Assembly (NCBI GenBank): GCA_937967705.1
Contig: CALCJG010000497.1
Span: forward strand, 1-7,933
Reading direction: 5' to 3'
DNA: 7,933 nt
Source: an uncultured Spirochaetia bacterium
Lineage (GTDB): Bacteria > Spirochaetota > UBA4802 > JAGODF01
This document shows positions 1 to 6,543 of the stretch, one piece after another. The first letter of the stretch is position 1, and every line of letters starts with the position of its first letter. The notes below the pieces were generated by a model, which was given only the letters and a program-made list of their open reading frames with translations, was not told where the DNA came from and searched no databases. Made by a program: the position numbers and the translations under genes.

Positions 1-8
1 ATTTTCAT
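1..8 (-). CDS. Possible start of a gene leaving the left edge (partial)
   Basis: On the minus strand an ATG at 8-6 is preceded by a GGAGG at 15-11. The gap of about two bases is shorter than usual, so either the true start lies just outside the window or this is a chance match. A possible promoter at 134-162 lies upstream in the right orientation, and the previous gene is closed by a terminator, so a new transcription unit here is plausible. Only two and a half codons are visible, so no product can be named. Confidence 0.25.
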
Positions 9-133
9 CTCCTCCAGTATCTTGATTTTTACAGAAAAAGACCCCTGAGACGGCAGAACATCGCCCTGCCAGCCGGGAGGTCAAATTCGGAAAAAGGCAA
101 CCCTTCAATGGCATCTACGGAAATCACCGCATA

Positions 134-162
134 AGTATCGGGGCAGAATAGTCCCGTGTCAA
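134..162 (-). promoter_or_regulatory. Possible promoter for the gene beyond the left edge
   Basis: Read on the minus strand there is a perfect TTGACA (plus positions 157-162), a 17-base spacer, and GATACT (plus 134-139), which matches four of six bases of the -10 consensus. Transcription would begin near 127 and give a leader of about 120 bases before the possible ATG at 8. The position just after the terminator at 271-304 fits a fresh transcription unit. The weak -10 keeps confidence low. Confidence 0.35.
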
Positions 163-270
163 TCAAATACCGGGTCCGGTACGGAAGATTGCAAAAAAAT
201 ATTAAACCTGAAGCACGGGTTCCCCTGTATCGGCAACAGTTTTTTCGTCGGCAGCCTGCTACTCCGCTCC
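163..270. other. Non-coding stretch between terminator and left-edge promoter
   Basis: The 344 bases left of the secreted-protein gene hold no gene I can support. This part has no recognisable coding pattern. Open frames that cross it (plus 156-959 and minus 29-391) run through the terminator or antisense to the 345-1724 gene and look like chance readings. The last 30 or so residues of the minus frame (about 29-130) look more protein-like than the rest, but they have no convincing start codon or ribosome binding site. Confidence 0.5.
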
Positions 271-304
271 AAAAAGGGAAACGGCAGAGAGTACTCTGCC
301 GTTT
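271..304 (-). terminator. Rho-independent terminator of the 459-residue protein gene
   Basis: An 11-base perfect inverted repeat (279-289 with 294-304, AAACGGCAGAG / CTCTGCCGTTT) closes a four-base loop. On the minus strand it is followed by CCC and five Ts (plus 271-278). The stem starts 40 bases after the stop codon at 345. The T tract lies only on the minus-strand side, so termination is directional and serves the leftward gene. This is the clearest terminator in the window. Confidence 0.9.
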
Positions 305-344
305 AAAACCAAACCTGCCTCCCACCGCTTCAGAAACAACGGTA

Positions 345-1724
345 TCAGCGCGCCTTGACCGATTCCACCAGTATCTTCTCCGTGGCATCATTCCAGGCGT
401 AATAGTCCATGCCGAGCACTATGACCCATCCGGACCCGACACGCCGGGCCACGATGGGAGCCCCGCCCCCCTGTTCCGCCCAGGCCTCGATCCCCGGCGC
501 CTTACGGTAAAACTCCGTCGCATCGGTGGTCATGAAACTGGCGCCGGCCCTGCGGTAAATCTGCAGTCCCTTGCCCACGAAAGGAACACTCTTCCCGTAA
601 TAACCATTGCCCTTGGCAACGTCGATGATCCCGGCATCCTTATGGAACTGCCTGGTCGTGTCATTGAGGCAGAGTACCACAACATTCCCCCCCCGCTGCA
701 GGAAGGTCTTTATGTGGGGCTGGAGGGCTTTGGCGAAAACACCTCCGGCGTTGTAATCGTACTGCTCCATCTCCGTTATGAGGAGCGTCCGGGACTGGAA
801 GAGCTGTCGTTTAAAAGTATCGTCAAAGGTCCGGGTGAAGTTTTCCTCGATCTTCCAGCCGGTCATGTGCTTCTTGAGTATATCGACGGTCTTCTTATGC
901 TCGTCCTTCCTGTCTGCAAAACCGCCCCAGGCCAGGATGGTCCGGAAACCGATCCGTGATCCCCCGGTTTCGATCCCCACGCTGAGAACCTTGTCCAGCG
1001 GGACGGCCAGGCTGGGTGTGAAAACGGTTTTCATGCGGAGTTTACCCCCGCTCAGATGCAGCGCCTCCCCGTAGACTATACCCCTGCCGATCAGGCTGAT
1101 GGTCATCATGGTTTTTACCTTGGCCTCGGCCTTACCTTCGTCTTCCTTCATCTCTCCGAGGGGGAAATAAATACCCGATATCTTCGAACAGGGCACTTCC
1201 GAACGCTGGAAATCGCTTTCGACTACGACCCTGTTGCCCCGTTTCGATTCCATCTTCCCATAGAGGAGGTCCCCCCCCTTGGTGGTAACAAGATGCTGGT
1301 CGTCCTTCAGGGTATAATTCTGTGCCATAGAGCCCGGTGCCAGGCTCACGATGGAATCGAGGGGCGCCTCTATGACACCGATGTCCCTGTCTTTGAACTC
1401 GAGGGAAGAACCGGAGACGGAAACCAGTTCCCCCATGAGGACAGTGCCGTTCTTGAACGTCAACTGGCTGACCGGCAGGTCCTTCGCGGCTTTTTCCTCC
1501 CCCTGAATATTGATGGAGGATACCTTGGACAGGGGGATTTCCAGCTCCGTCGATGGCGCTATCGTTGAACGAAATTTAATGCCGGAAGGCCTTATGTCCG
1601 TCACGATTCCCTGCAGCGTTTCGCCGGTTACAAAATTGATACTTACCTCTTTTATGGTCTCGGCGCCCCCATAGTTCAACAGGAAGGGGATAATGAGACT
1701 GAGAAACAGACTGCGCAATTTCAT
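345..1724 (-). CDS. Secreted protein: four ~60-residue beta repeats plus Rossmann/amidotransferase-like domain
   Basis: The protein has 459 residues and I recognise no named family. The N-terminus is a signal peptide: basic MKLR, a hydrophobic core to about residue 17, and a likely cut after Gly-Gly-Ala21. The mature protein is therefore probably periplasmic or exported. Residues 25-252 hold four tandem modules starting near 25, 85, 143 and 204. Each has the pattern of a hydrophobic strand, a G-x-x-L/V-x-G turn, a second strand ending in L-x-F/M, and a closing I/V-P-L/C-x-K/S-V/I-x-x-I strand, recalling small Sm-like barrels. Residues 260-459 look like an alpha/beta domain of the ThuA/glutamine-amidotransferase-like sort, with LLITEMEQYD (314-323), a strand RGGNVVVLCL (344-353) and a final VGSGWVIVLGMDYYAW (429-444). 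No Cys-His-Glu catalytic triad is evident, so a binding role is as likely as catalysis. The ATG at 1724 has a good GAGGTGA site at 1734-1728. Promoter 1883-1911 and terminator 271-304 suggest a single-gene transcription unit. That the gene is real is near certain; its function is unknown. Confidence 0.88.
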   Translation of the reverse strand: MKLRSLFLSLIIPFLLNYGGAETIKEVSINFVTGETLQGIVTDIRPSGIKFRSTIAPSTELEIPLSKVSSINIQGEEKAAKDLPVSQLTFKNGTVLMGELVSVSGSSLEFKDRDIGVIEAPLDSIVSLAPGSMAQNYTLKDDQHLVTTKGGDLLYGKMESKRGNRVVVESDFQRSEVPCSKISGIYFPLGEMKEDEGKAEAKVKTMMTISLIGRGIVYGEALHLSGGKLRMKTVFTPSLAVPLDKVLSVGIETGGSRIGFRTILAWGGFADRKDEHKKTVDILKKHMTGWKIEENFTRTFDDTFKRQLFQSRTLLITEMEQYDYNAGGVFAKALQPHIKTFLQRGGNVVVLCLNDTTRQFHKDAGIIDVAKGNGYYGKSVPFVGKGLQIYRRAGASFMTTDATEFYRKAPGIEAWAEQGGGAPIVARRVGSGWVIVLGMDYYAWNDATEKILVESVKAR

Positions 1725-1882
1725 AGTTCACCTCATATTAATACTAATGGAATTATTGATACCCTTGCCTCCTGGACGGCCTTACGGGATTTCTTGGAAC
1801 ATTAAGAGGGGCATGAATAAATGCTTCACTCTCATAAAGGTTAATCTCTATATTTATGATGGGATATTGAAAGTCGAACGGT

Positions 1883-1911
1883 AATTTACTAAAAAAAGAC
1901 ATGGCTGTCAA
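1883..1911 (-). promoter_or_regulatory. Sigma-70-type promoter for the 459-residue secreted protein
   Basis: On the minus strand a perfect TTGACA (plus 1906-1911) is followed by a 17-base spacer and TAAATT (plus 1883-1888), which matches four of six -10 bases. The spacer contains a run of seven Ts. Transcription would start near 1876, leaving a leader of about 150 bases before the ATG at 1724. The region downstream is AT-rich, as expected around a bacterial promoter. Confidence 0.6.
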
Positions 1912-1938
1912 GAATAAAATACCGGGTCATGAATCAGG

Positions 1939-1978
1939 GCCGGGGTTGGGGGCGATAAACCCGGCAGGATAAATCCTG
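1939..1978. repeat. Two adjacent inverted repeats between genes
   Basis: The first dyad pairs 1939-1947 with 1958-1965: eight base pairs with one bulged G and a ten-base loop. The second is a perfect 14-base palindrome-like element at 1965-1978 (CAGGAT, AA, ATCCTG). Neither is followed closely by a T run on either strand, so they are not classical terminators. They lie between the stop of the 800-residue gene and the -35 box at 1906-1911, so they could slow transcription from upstream or bind a protein near the promoter. Confidence 0.45.
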
Positions 1979-2037
1979 GACAGGGAATGATAACCCCTTG
2001 AACGGAAAAAAGGAAACCGCCGCCTCCCGCACACGGC

Positions 2038-4440
2038 TCAAATCAGTGAGGCAATGCGGTAACGTAGATACTTCAGATAGAAGACCGTCCTCCCGCCGAA
2101 ACCGAGGGTGACCACTAGACCCGTCATCCCGAGGACGATAACTGCCATGACCAGCCAGCGGGAGGCCAGCCGTGTCAGAACATCATCGGTGTAGGCCACC
2201 AGGGGAGATACCTCGATGGGTACGCGCACCTGAAACTTCTGCGTTACCGTTTTCGTCCAGTGATAGGTCTTCTTCGCTCCGGAACCCCGGGAGTATTTGC
2301 AGCGTGCGGAAATGTAGTACTCCCCGTTCTTGAGGTCCTTCACGGTGAAGCGATTTTCCTTCAGGTTGACGCGCTCAGGAGCTTCAGTGCGGGAGGAATC
2401 CACCACCACGGAATAACCGGCAATCGCCGCCGGGGGAATGTTCAGGGGTGTCAGCATGGCTGAAAAGTTCCTTTCCTGAAGCCCCGCCGCCGCGTCGAAG
2501 GGCAGTTTGACCACGAGGGTAGGCTTTTTCACCGGGGCCCGCCGGGGTTTCCCCTCATCCTCATCCGCATCGCCCCGGGCTATGTTTTTCAGGTAGTCCA
2601 CATCCCTACCGGAAGCCTTACCCACGATAATCTCGTAATAGTCCACAGGTCCGGGAGAATTCGTCTTGTCTATGGCCCTTATGCTGAAAAAGTAACGCCC
2701 CTCCTCCAGGTTTTTAAATCCCGTGACGAAGGTGGTTGTAAATCTATTCGGCTTGCTTACCCTGTCCCTGGAGAGGCTGTACTGGAAACCCTTGACCCGC
2801 TCCAGGCTGTTGACATCCCAGGTAAACAGAGGCGAGAGGGCCTTAACAGCCTTCCCCGGGGGATGAGTGGAGGAAGTGAGGTTTACGATCTGCAGGGGCG
2901 TCTTGCTGATCTGAATGCGGTAATGAACCGTTCTGCTCGCATTACCGGCCCCGTCATAGGCCCGTATATGAAAGTAGGATACCCCGTCCCGCCCGAACAC
3001 CTTACGCTTGCGGATGGACCGGCCCACGTCCTGAATGAGGGGTACTTCGCCGGGATCATCGCTGTAGGAGGTGGCATAGCCGACAATGCCCGATTCGTCC
3101 GCCGGGGGCCGCCACTCGATCAGGGCGGAGGCGGAACGCGACCAGGAGTTTTCCCTGTGAGTCCGGGAAAAGACCACCGGCGGCGCCACATAGACATCGG
3201 AATAATTGACAATCACCCGGTCCCGCTCCTGCCAGAGGATCACGACCTTTTTCCCGAGGGAAACAGCGTCGGGCAGCCGGGAGGTTATGCCGCTCCGGGA
3301 GAGCATGATTTCCGGGCCCAGACGCTTTTTGATATCCATCTCCGCCAGATCGTATCGACGGGCAAAGACCGCCGGGGTCACTTTCCGAAGGTCGTGCCAC
3401 AATATGATGAGCTCCTGGTTTTCGGAATTGACAATGACGGGGGAATAGCAGTTGGCGCTGGTCTCCGATATCTTTATGGGATTGCCCCAGTGCTGGCCGT
3501 ACTCGGTTCCCTTCATCAGGTAGATGGCCCAGTTCCGGCCCTCGTTGTTCTGATAGGCAACGTAAATCGTGCTTCCCAGTAGCAACAGCGAGGGGGAGGT
3601 GTCGTTGTCGGGACTCAGGGTGATGCGCCTTCTGGAACTCCAGCTCTTCCCGTAATCATCGGACTTCAGGAAATAGAGATCGTCGGCAAATTTGAACCCC
3701 TTGGCCTGGAGAACCACGAACACGCGGCTTCCCGAAAAACGGATCGAGGGGAAGAAGGCGCCCTTGAGTCCTTCGGTAACCCGCATCATCGGATCGGGGT
3801 GGGTAAAGGTTTTTTCATCGGGGCTTACGGAATGAAACAGGTTGAAGACATCCCCCCTGAAGGCGTGAAAGAAAATATGCAGATGCTGCCGGTCATCATA
3901 GAAGATTCCGGGAAGCATCTCCATCTCGATATCCGTTGTTCGGTTGACCCTGACGGGGGGACTCCAGGAGGCCCCCATATCCGACGAGACGGAGTAGATA
4001 AGACGGCTGCTGACATCATCCCCCGCGAAATCCTGCCAGACCACGGCCACATGACCGCCGCTCGAAACGGCCACCCGGGGATTATGATCGATCCCTCCGC
4101 GCACGCCGGCTATCCTGACGGGTTTAAGAAAACGCCCCCCGCCGTCGAAGGAGAGTGAAACGTAAACCCAGTTCTCCCCGCCCTCCCGCGCCTCGTACAC
4201 CGCAGCTATAAAATTGCCCCGCGAAGCAAGGCGGGCGCTTTTGGCGGAGAATCGAGCCGGAGAAAGAGCAAAACTTCTCTCCCAGCCCACGGGATTGGTA
4301 CTGACGCTGGAGACGCGAAAGACGAGGTAAAGGGCGCCGGCAAAGAGCAACAGTCCGGAAAAAAACCAGACTACGTGCCTCAACCGAGGAAAACGGAAGA
4401 AGGCATCAATGATATGGGTGATTATCCGATCAAGAAACAT
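2038..4440 (-). CDS. Membrane-anchored Asp-box (BNR, sialidase-like) and fibronectin-III-like protein
   Basis: The protein has 800 residues. A basic start and a transmembrane segment at about 23-42 are followed by a large domain at about 55-415. Sialidase-type Asp boxes centre on Asp99 (S-F-D-G-G-G-R-F), Asp154 (S-S-D-M-G-A-S-W) and Asp262 (S-D-D-Y-G-K-S-W), with degenerate copies at Asp208 and Glu313. The spacing is 51-55 residues, the spacing expected of beta-propeller blades. Next come three fibronectin-III-like beta domains at about 418-510, 515-607 and 638-740. An acidic/basic linker lies near 622-640. A second transmembrane segment at about 761-781 is followed by a basic tail. Predicted topology is both ends inside and the bulk in the periplasm. 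I see no FRIP-type arginine motif near the start of the propeller, so hydrolase activity is doubtful and ligand or protein binding is more likely. The ATG at 4440 is the only sensible start: an in-frame stop lies 24 bases upstream and the next Met is at residue 155. Its ribosome binding site is weak. It lies 141 bases after the lipoprotein gene and may share its transcript. Confidence 0.88.
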   Translation of the reverse strand: MFLDRIITHIIDAFFRFPRLRHVVWFFSGLLLFAGALYLVFRVSSVSTNPVGWERSFALSPARFSAKSARLASRGNFIAAVYEAREGGENWVYVSLSFDGGGRFLKPVRIAGVRGGIDHNPRVAVSSGGHVAVVWQDFAGDDVSSRLIYSVSSDMGASWSPPVRVNRTTDIEMEMLPGIFYDDRQHLHIFFHAFRGDVFNLFHSVSPDEKTFTHPDPMMRVTEGLKGAFFPSIRFSGSRVFVVLQAKGFKFADDLYFLKSDDYGKSWSSRRRITLSPDNDTSPSLLLLGSTIYVAYQNNEGRNWAIYLMKGTEYGQHWGNPIKISETSANCYSPVIVNSENQELIILWHDLRKVTPAVFARRYDLAEMDIKKRLGPEIMLSRSGITSRLPDAVSLGKKVVILWQERDRVIVNYSDVYVAPPVVFSRTHRENSWSRSASALIEWRPPADESGIVGYATSYSDDPGEVPLIQDVGRSIRKRKVFGRDGVSYFHIRAYDGAGNASRTVHYRIQISKTPLQIVNLTSSTHPPGKAVKALSPLFTWDVNSLERVKGFQYSLSRDRVSKPNRFTTTFVTGFKNLEEGRYFFSIRAIDKTNSPGPVDYYEIIVGKASGRDVDYLKNIARGDADEDEGKPRRAPVKKPTLVVKLPFDAAAGLQERNFSAMLTPLNIPPAAIAGYSVVVDSSRTEAPERVNLKENRFTVKDLKNGEYYISARCKYSRGSGAKKTYHWTKTVTQKFQVRVPIEVSPLVAYTDDVLTRLASRWLVMAVIVLGMTGLVVTLGFGGRTVFYLKYLRYRIASLI

Positions 4441-4471
4441 GGCGCCCGGTCTTATTCTCTTTCATAATTAC

Positions 4472-4484
4472 CCTGATTGTCAGG
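4472..4484. repeat. Small dyad upstream of the 800-residue protein gene
   Basis: CCTGA and TCAGG form a perfect five-base inverted repeat around TTG, 32 bases before the ATG at 4440. It could be a minor operator or a hairpin in the messenger, or chance. No clear promoter consensus accompanies it. Confidence 0.25.
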
Positions 4485-4537
4485 ATATTCCATATTCTTA
4501 TATCGGCAGATAACAGCTTAATATAAACCTTCCCGAC

Positions 4538-4565
4538 CTCCCGCCCTCGAAACAGAACGCGGGAG
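4538..4565 (-). repeat. GC-rich stem-loop between the lipoprotein and the Asp-box protein genes
   Basis: A perfect seven-base stem, CTCCCGC (4538-4544) with GCGGGAG (4559-4565), encloses a 14-base loop. On the minus strand it begins 17 bases after the lipoprotein stop codon at 4582. No T tract follows, so it is not a standard terminator. It could attenuate transcription, or protect the 3' end of the upstream message and so lower expression of the next gene. Confidence 0.45.
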
Positions 4566-4581
4566 TGGATGTCCGGGTTTC

Positions 4582-5130
4582 TCAGAAAGTATCCACCGGA
4601 TCATCGTCGTATTTATAATACCATTCCGCCCACCGGTCGCTCTTGATCTGTTCCATCTTCAATTTACCCTCGAAGGCAGGATCGATCATGGAGATATATT
4701 TCCTCATCAGCTCCAGATACCTGTCCATGGGGGGACGCAGTTCCTCTTTCAGGTAAGTGTATTTATACCACACCTTCTTCTTTTTAAAACGCTCAATGCG
4801 ATTGCTGATGGCGGACTGCAGCCTCATCATCTTAAAGTAAAAGGTCTCAATCCGCTTGACGTTCACGCTCTTGATGACCTTCTGCAGCTCCTTTTCCCTG
4901 GCATCCATGGTGGCATTGCCGGCAGGGAGAGAAAAAACATAATTCATCGCTAGACGGTTGTCCCATCCGTAATCATAATCTATTGCCGCAGTCGTCTTCT
5001 GCAGAATATCATAATCCTCCTTCTGGAAGAAGGTGTTTTCCCTTAGTTTAAAATACACACAGCCAGGGAAAAAAACCAGCTGCAGGGCAAACAATCCTGC
5101 CCCCAGGAGAAGGGCCCATCGTCTTATCAT
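4582..5130 (-). CDS. Putative lipoprotein of unknown function, coupled to the nonulosonate synthase
   Basis: The protein has 182 residues and I recognise no family. The N-terminus has two arginines, a hydrophobic stretch (residues 5-21) and then Phe-Pro-Gly-Cys24. This resembles a lipoprotein signal with Cys24 as the lipidated residue, but the -3 residue is Phe instead of the usual Leu, a looseness tolerated in spirochaetes. If uncleaved, the same segment would serve as a membrane anchor. The rest is charged and mostly helical in character: residues 80-145 are rich in Lys, Arg and Glu and include a Lys-rich patch (FKKKKVWYKY) that could form a coiled coil. The tail is aromatic and acidic (WAEWYYKYDDDPVDTF). 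Its ATG overlaps the TGA of the synthase gene (ATGA, plus 5127-5130), and an AAGGAG site lies at 5144-5139, within the synthase gene. Co-translation with the synthase is therefore very likely. A role in envelope polysaccharide or glycan handling is only a guess from context. Confidence 0.82.
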   Translation of the reverse strand: MIRRWALLLGAGLFALQLVFFPGCVYFKLRENTFFQKEDYDILQKTTAAIDYDYGWDNRLAMNYVFSLPAGNATMDAREKELQKVIKSVNVKRIETFYFKMMRLQSAISNRIERFKKKKVWYKYTYLKEELRPPMDRYLELMRKYISMIDPAFEGKLKMEQIKSDRWAEWYYKYDDDPVDTF

Positions 5131-6161
5131 TCAAGATACTCCTTTCTTATCAAATGGTCTTTTTCAATATCCGCCACAACCCGCTTCCCCAGTATCCGGG
5201 GGATGCAGGATACCGCCATCCCCACACCCGGCCTCTTGGCAATGAGATCGCTCTTTTCAATCCGTTTACCCCGGGGTATAAACTCCCGTGCGAAGAGGCT
5301 TCTCCGGGCCGACCTGCCCACCTCCTCCTCCGCCCCCCGGCAATTCAAATGACCGTCCCCCATCGACGCCATCATCCCCTCCGCCTCCCTCTTCATGGCA
5401 GTGAAGACTTCCGGAGTGAGAGAGACCGCCCCATCGGGGCACTCGTAATCACGGCCCAGGGTGAAGTGTTTCTCGATAACGGAAGCCCCCAGGGCCACCG
5501 CGGGACCGATAAGGCGGAAATCGGGAGAATGGTCGGAAAAGCCGACCTTCAGCCGATAGCGCTCCCTGAGTTTCACGATACGCGCCAGGTTAACCTCCTC
5601 CGGCGGCAGCGGATAGAGCGAAACGCAGTGAAGGACAACAATCTCAGGACAACCGGATTTCGTCAGGACATTCACCGCCTCATCGATCTCCCCTTCCCGG
5701 GCCATCCCGGTGGAGAGGAGAACTGGCTTTTGGGTCGCGCCTATCCTTTCCAGGAGACCGATATTGGTCACCTCCGACGAGGCCACCTTGTAGAGAGGAA
5801 CCTGCAAACTCTCCAGCAGTTCCACCGATTCCCCGTCGAAGGGGGAGGAGAAAAAGACCGTCCCTAGCTCCCTCGCGAGTCCGGAAAGGGCAAGGTATTC
5901 CTCCTCCCGGAGTGTCAAACCGCGGAAAAACTCGATCTGGGAATAATCAGGCTTCCCCTCCTTCTCGCCCCTCATGAGGGCGGAGGTATGGACAGAATAC
6001 ATCTCCTCCGGACTGAATGTCTGAAACTTTACGGCATCAGCACCAGCCGCCGCCGCACTGCGCAGCAGGGCCTCCGCACTCTCCAGTCTGCCGTTGTGAT
6101 TCAGACCGATTTCCGCAATGAAAACGATATCTCTTCCCGGGAATATGTCCTTCAGCAGCAC
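5127..6161 (-). CDS. neuB: N-acetylneuraminate/pseudaminate/legionaminate-type synthase (NeuB/PseI family)
   Basis: Family members condense phosphoenolpyruvate with a six-carbon N-acetyl amino sugar (ManNAc or a di-acetamido analogue) to make a nine-carbon nonulosonic acid in the cytoplasm. The 344 residues match the usual length. The TIM-barrel catalytic domain (about 11-260) shows IAEIGLNHNG (15-24), AVKFQTF (43-49), FFSSPFD (103-109), YKVASSE (124-130), LLSTGMA (148-154), HCVSLYP (178-184), GFSDHS (207-212) and EKHFTLGRD (230-238). His211 and His232 correspond to the metal-binding histidines of the family. The SAF (antifreeze-like) domain fills about 285-344, with the Lys-Arg-Pro-Gly-Val-Gly motif at 309-314 holding the substrate-contacting arginine. 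The substrate is unclear: YKVASSEVTN and DGAVSLTPEVF resemble PseI-like enzymes in part, so the neuB symbol is a family label. The start is GTG at 6161, with a GAGG site six bases upstream; a nearby ATG at 6165 is in another frame. No partner genes for CMP activation or precursor synthesis are in the window. Confidence 0.92.
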   Translation of the reverse strand: MLLKDIFPGRDIVFIAEIGLNHNGRLESAEALLRSAAAAGADAVKFQTFSPEEMYSVHTSALMRGEKEGKPDYSQIEFFRGLTLREEEYLALSGLARELGTVFFSSPFDGESVELLESLQVPLYKVASSEVTNIGLLERIGATQKPVLLSTGMAREGEIDEAVNVLTKSGCPEIVVLHCVSLYPLPPEEVNLARIVKLRERYRLKVGFSDHSPDFRLIGPAVALGASVIEKHFTLGRDYECPDGAVSLTPEVFTAMKREAEGMMASMGDGHLNCRGAEEEVGRSARRSLFAREFIPRGKRIEKSDLIAKRPGVGMAVSCIPRILGKRVVADIEKDHLIRKEYLE

Positions 6162-6164
6162 CCA

Positions 6165-6172
6165 TCACCTCT
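6165..6172 (-). promoter_or_regulatory. Ribosome binding site that fixes a GTG start for the synthase gene
   Basis: The minus strand reads AGAGGTGA here, with GAGG ending six bases before the GTG at 6161-6159. An ATG at 6165-6163 is out of frame and lies inside the site itself, so GTG is the initiation codon. This places the first conserved motif (IAEIGLNHNG) at residue 15, as expected for the family. Confidence 0.7.
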
Positions 6173-6543
6173 TTCAATATACACGGAAGAAACCCGTTTT
6201 ATTTGGGAAAAATCCGGCATTTTGTAAAGAAATTATTTTTTCGACGGTATAAAAAATCCTTCATCCCCGGAAAAGCGCTGTTTCTTCTTTGGAACGGGAA
6301 CCTTGGTTTTTGTTTCAGACAATCCCCTCAATCTCCTAAATTCTCCTCCGATCCCCGAACCTCATGCCAGGAACCGGCAGGCGATCCCACTTTCCCGTCT
6401 CCCGTCGGGGATTTTATCCAGTGTGTTCATGGGCAGAGGATAAACCATTTTTCCCCCTGCTTCAAGGAAAACGGGTATTTTTCCCCTGTTTCGCATCGAA
6501 AAGACGAGGTCCCATTTAATTACCCGGGGTTTCCTTATTTTAA

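Larger units (their letters stand above)
1725..2037. other. 313-base intergenic region with promoter, leader and small dyads
   Basis: No gene is seen here. From the right it holds the tail after the 800-residue protein gene, with a run of six Ts on the minus strand (plus 2006-2011) that lacks a strong stem. Next come two dyads at 1939-1965 and 1965-1978, the promoter at 1883-1911, and then a leader of about 150 bases. A 17-codon frame in the leader on the minus strand (it begins MRVKHLF) has no ribosome binding site and is probably chance. I could not match the leader to a riboswitch class I know. Confidence 0.55.

Noticed and set aside
29..391. A minus-strand frame whose last residues (SVDAIEGLPFSEFDLPAG) look protein-like
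   Set aside because: It starts inside the secreted-protein gene, passes through the terminator, and has no alternative start with a ribosome binding site. The likeness is probably chance.
156..959. A 267-codon open frame on the plus strand
   Set aside because: It crosses the terminator at 271-304 and is antisense to the secreted-protein gene; no motif supports it.
1725..1876. A possible riboswitch in the leader of the secreted-protein gene
   Set aside because: I compared it by eye with the cyclic-di-GMP, TPP, cobalamin and glycine classes and saw no conserved core. The pairings available are short.
2001..2037. A possible terminator after the 800-residue protein gene
   Set aside because: There is a run of six Ts on the minus strand, but only about four base pairs could form before it.
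2863..3582. A 239-codon open frame on the plus strand
   Set aside because: It lies wholly antisense to the Asp-box protein gene, is rich in Gly, Pro and Arg, and has no family motif or good ribosome binding site.
5154..5867. A 237-codon open frame on the plus strand
   Set aside because: It is antisense to the conserved synthase gene, and its His/Pro/Arg-rich composition is typical of a shadow reading.
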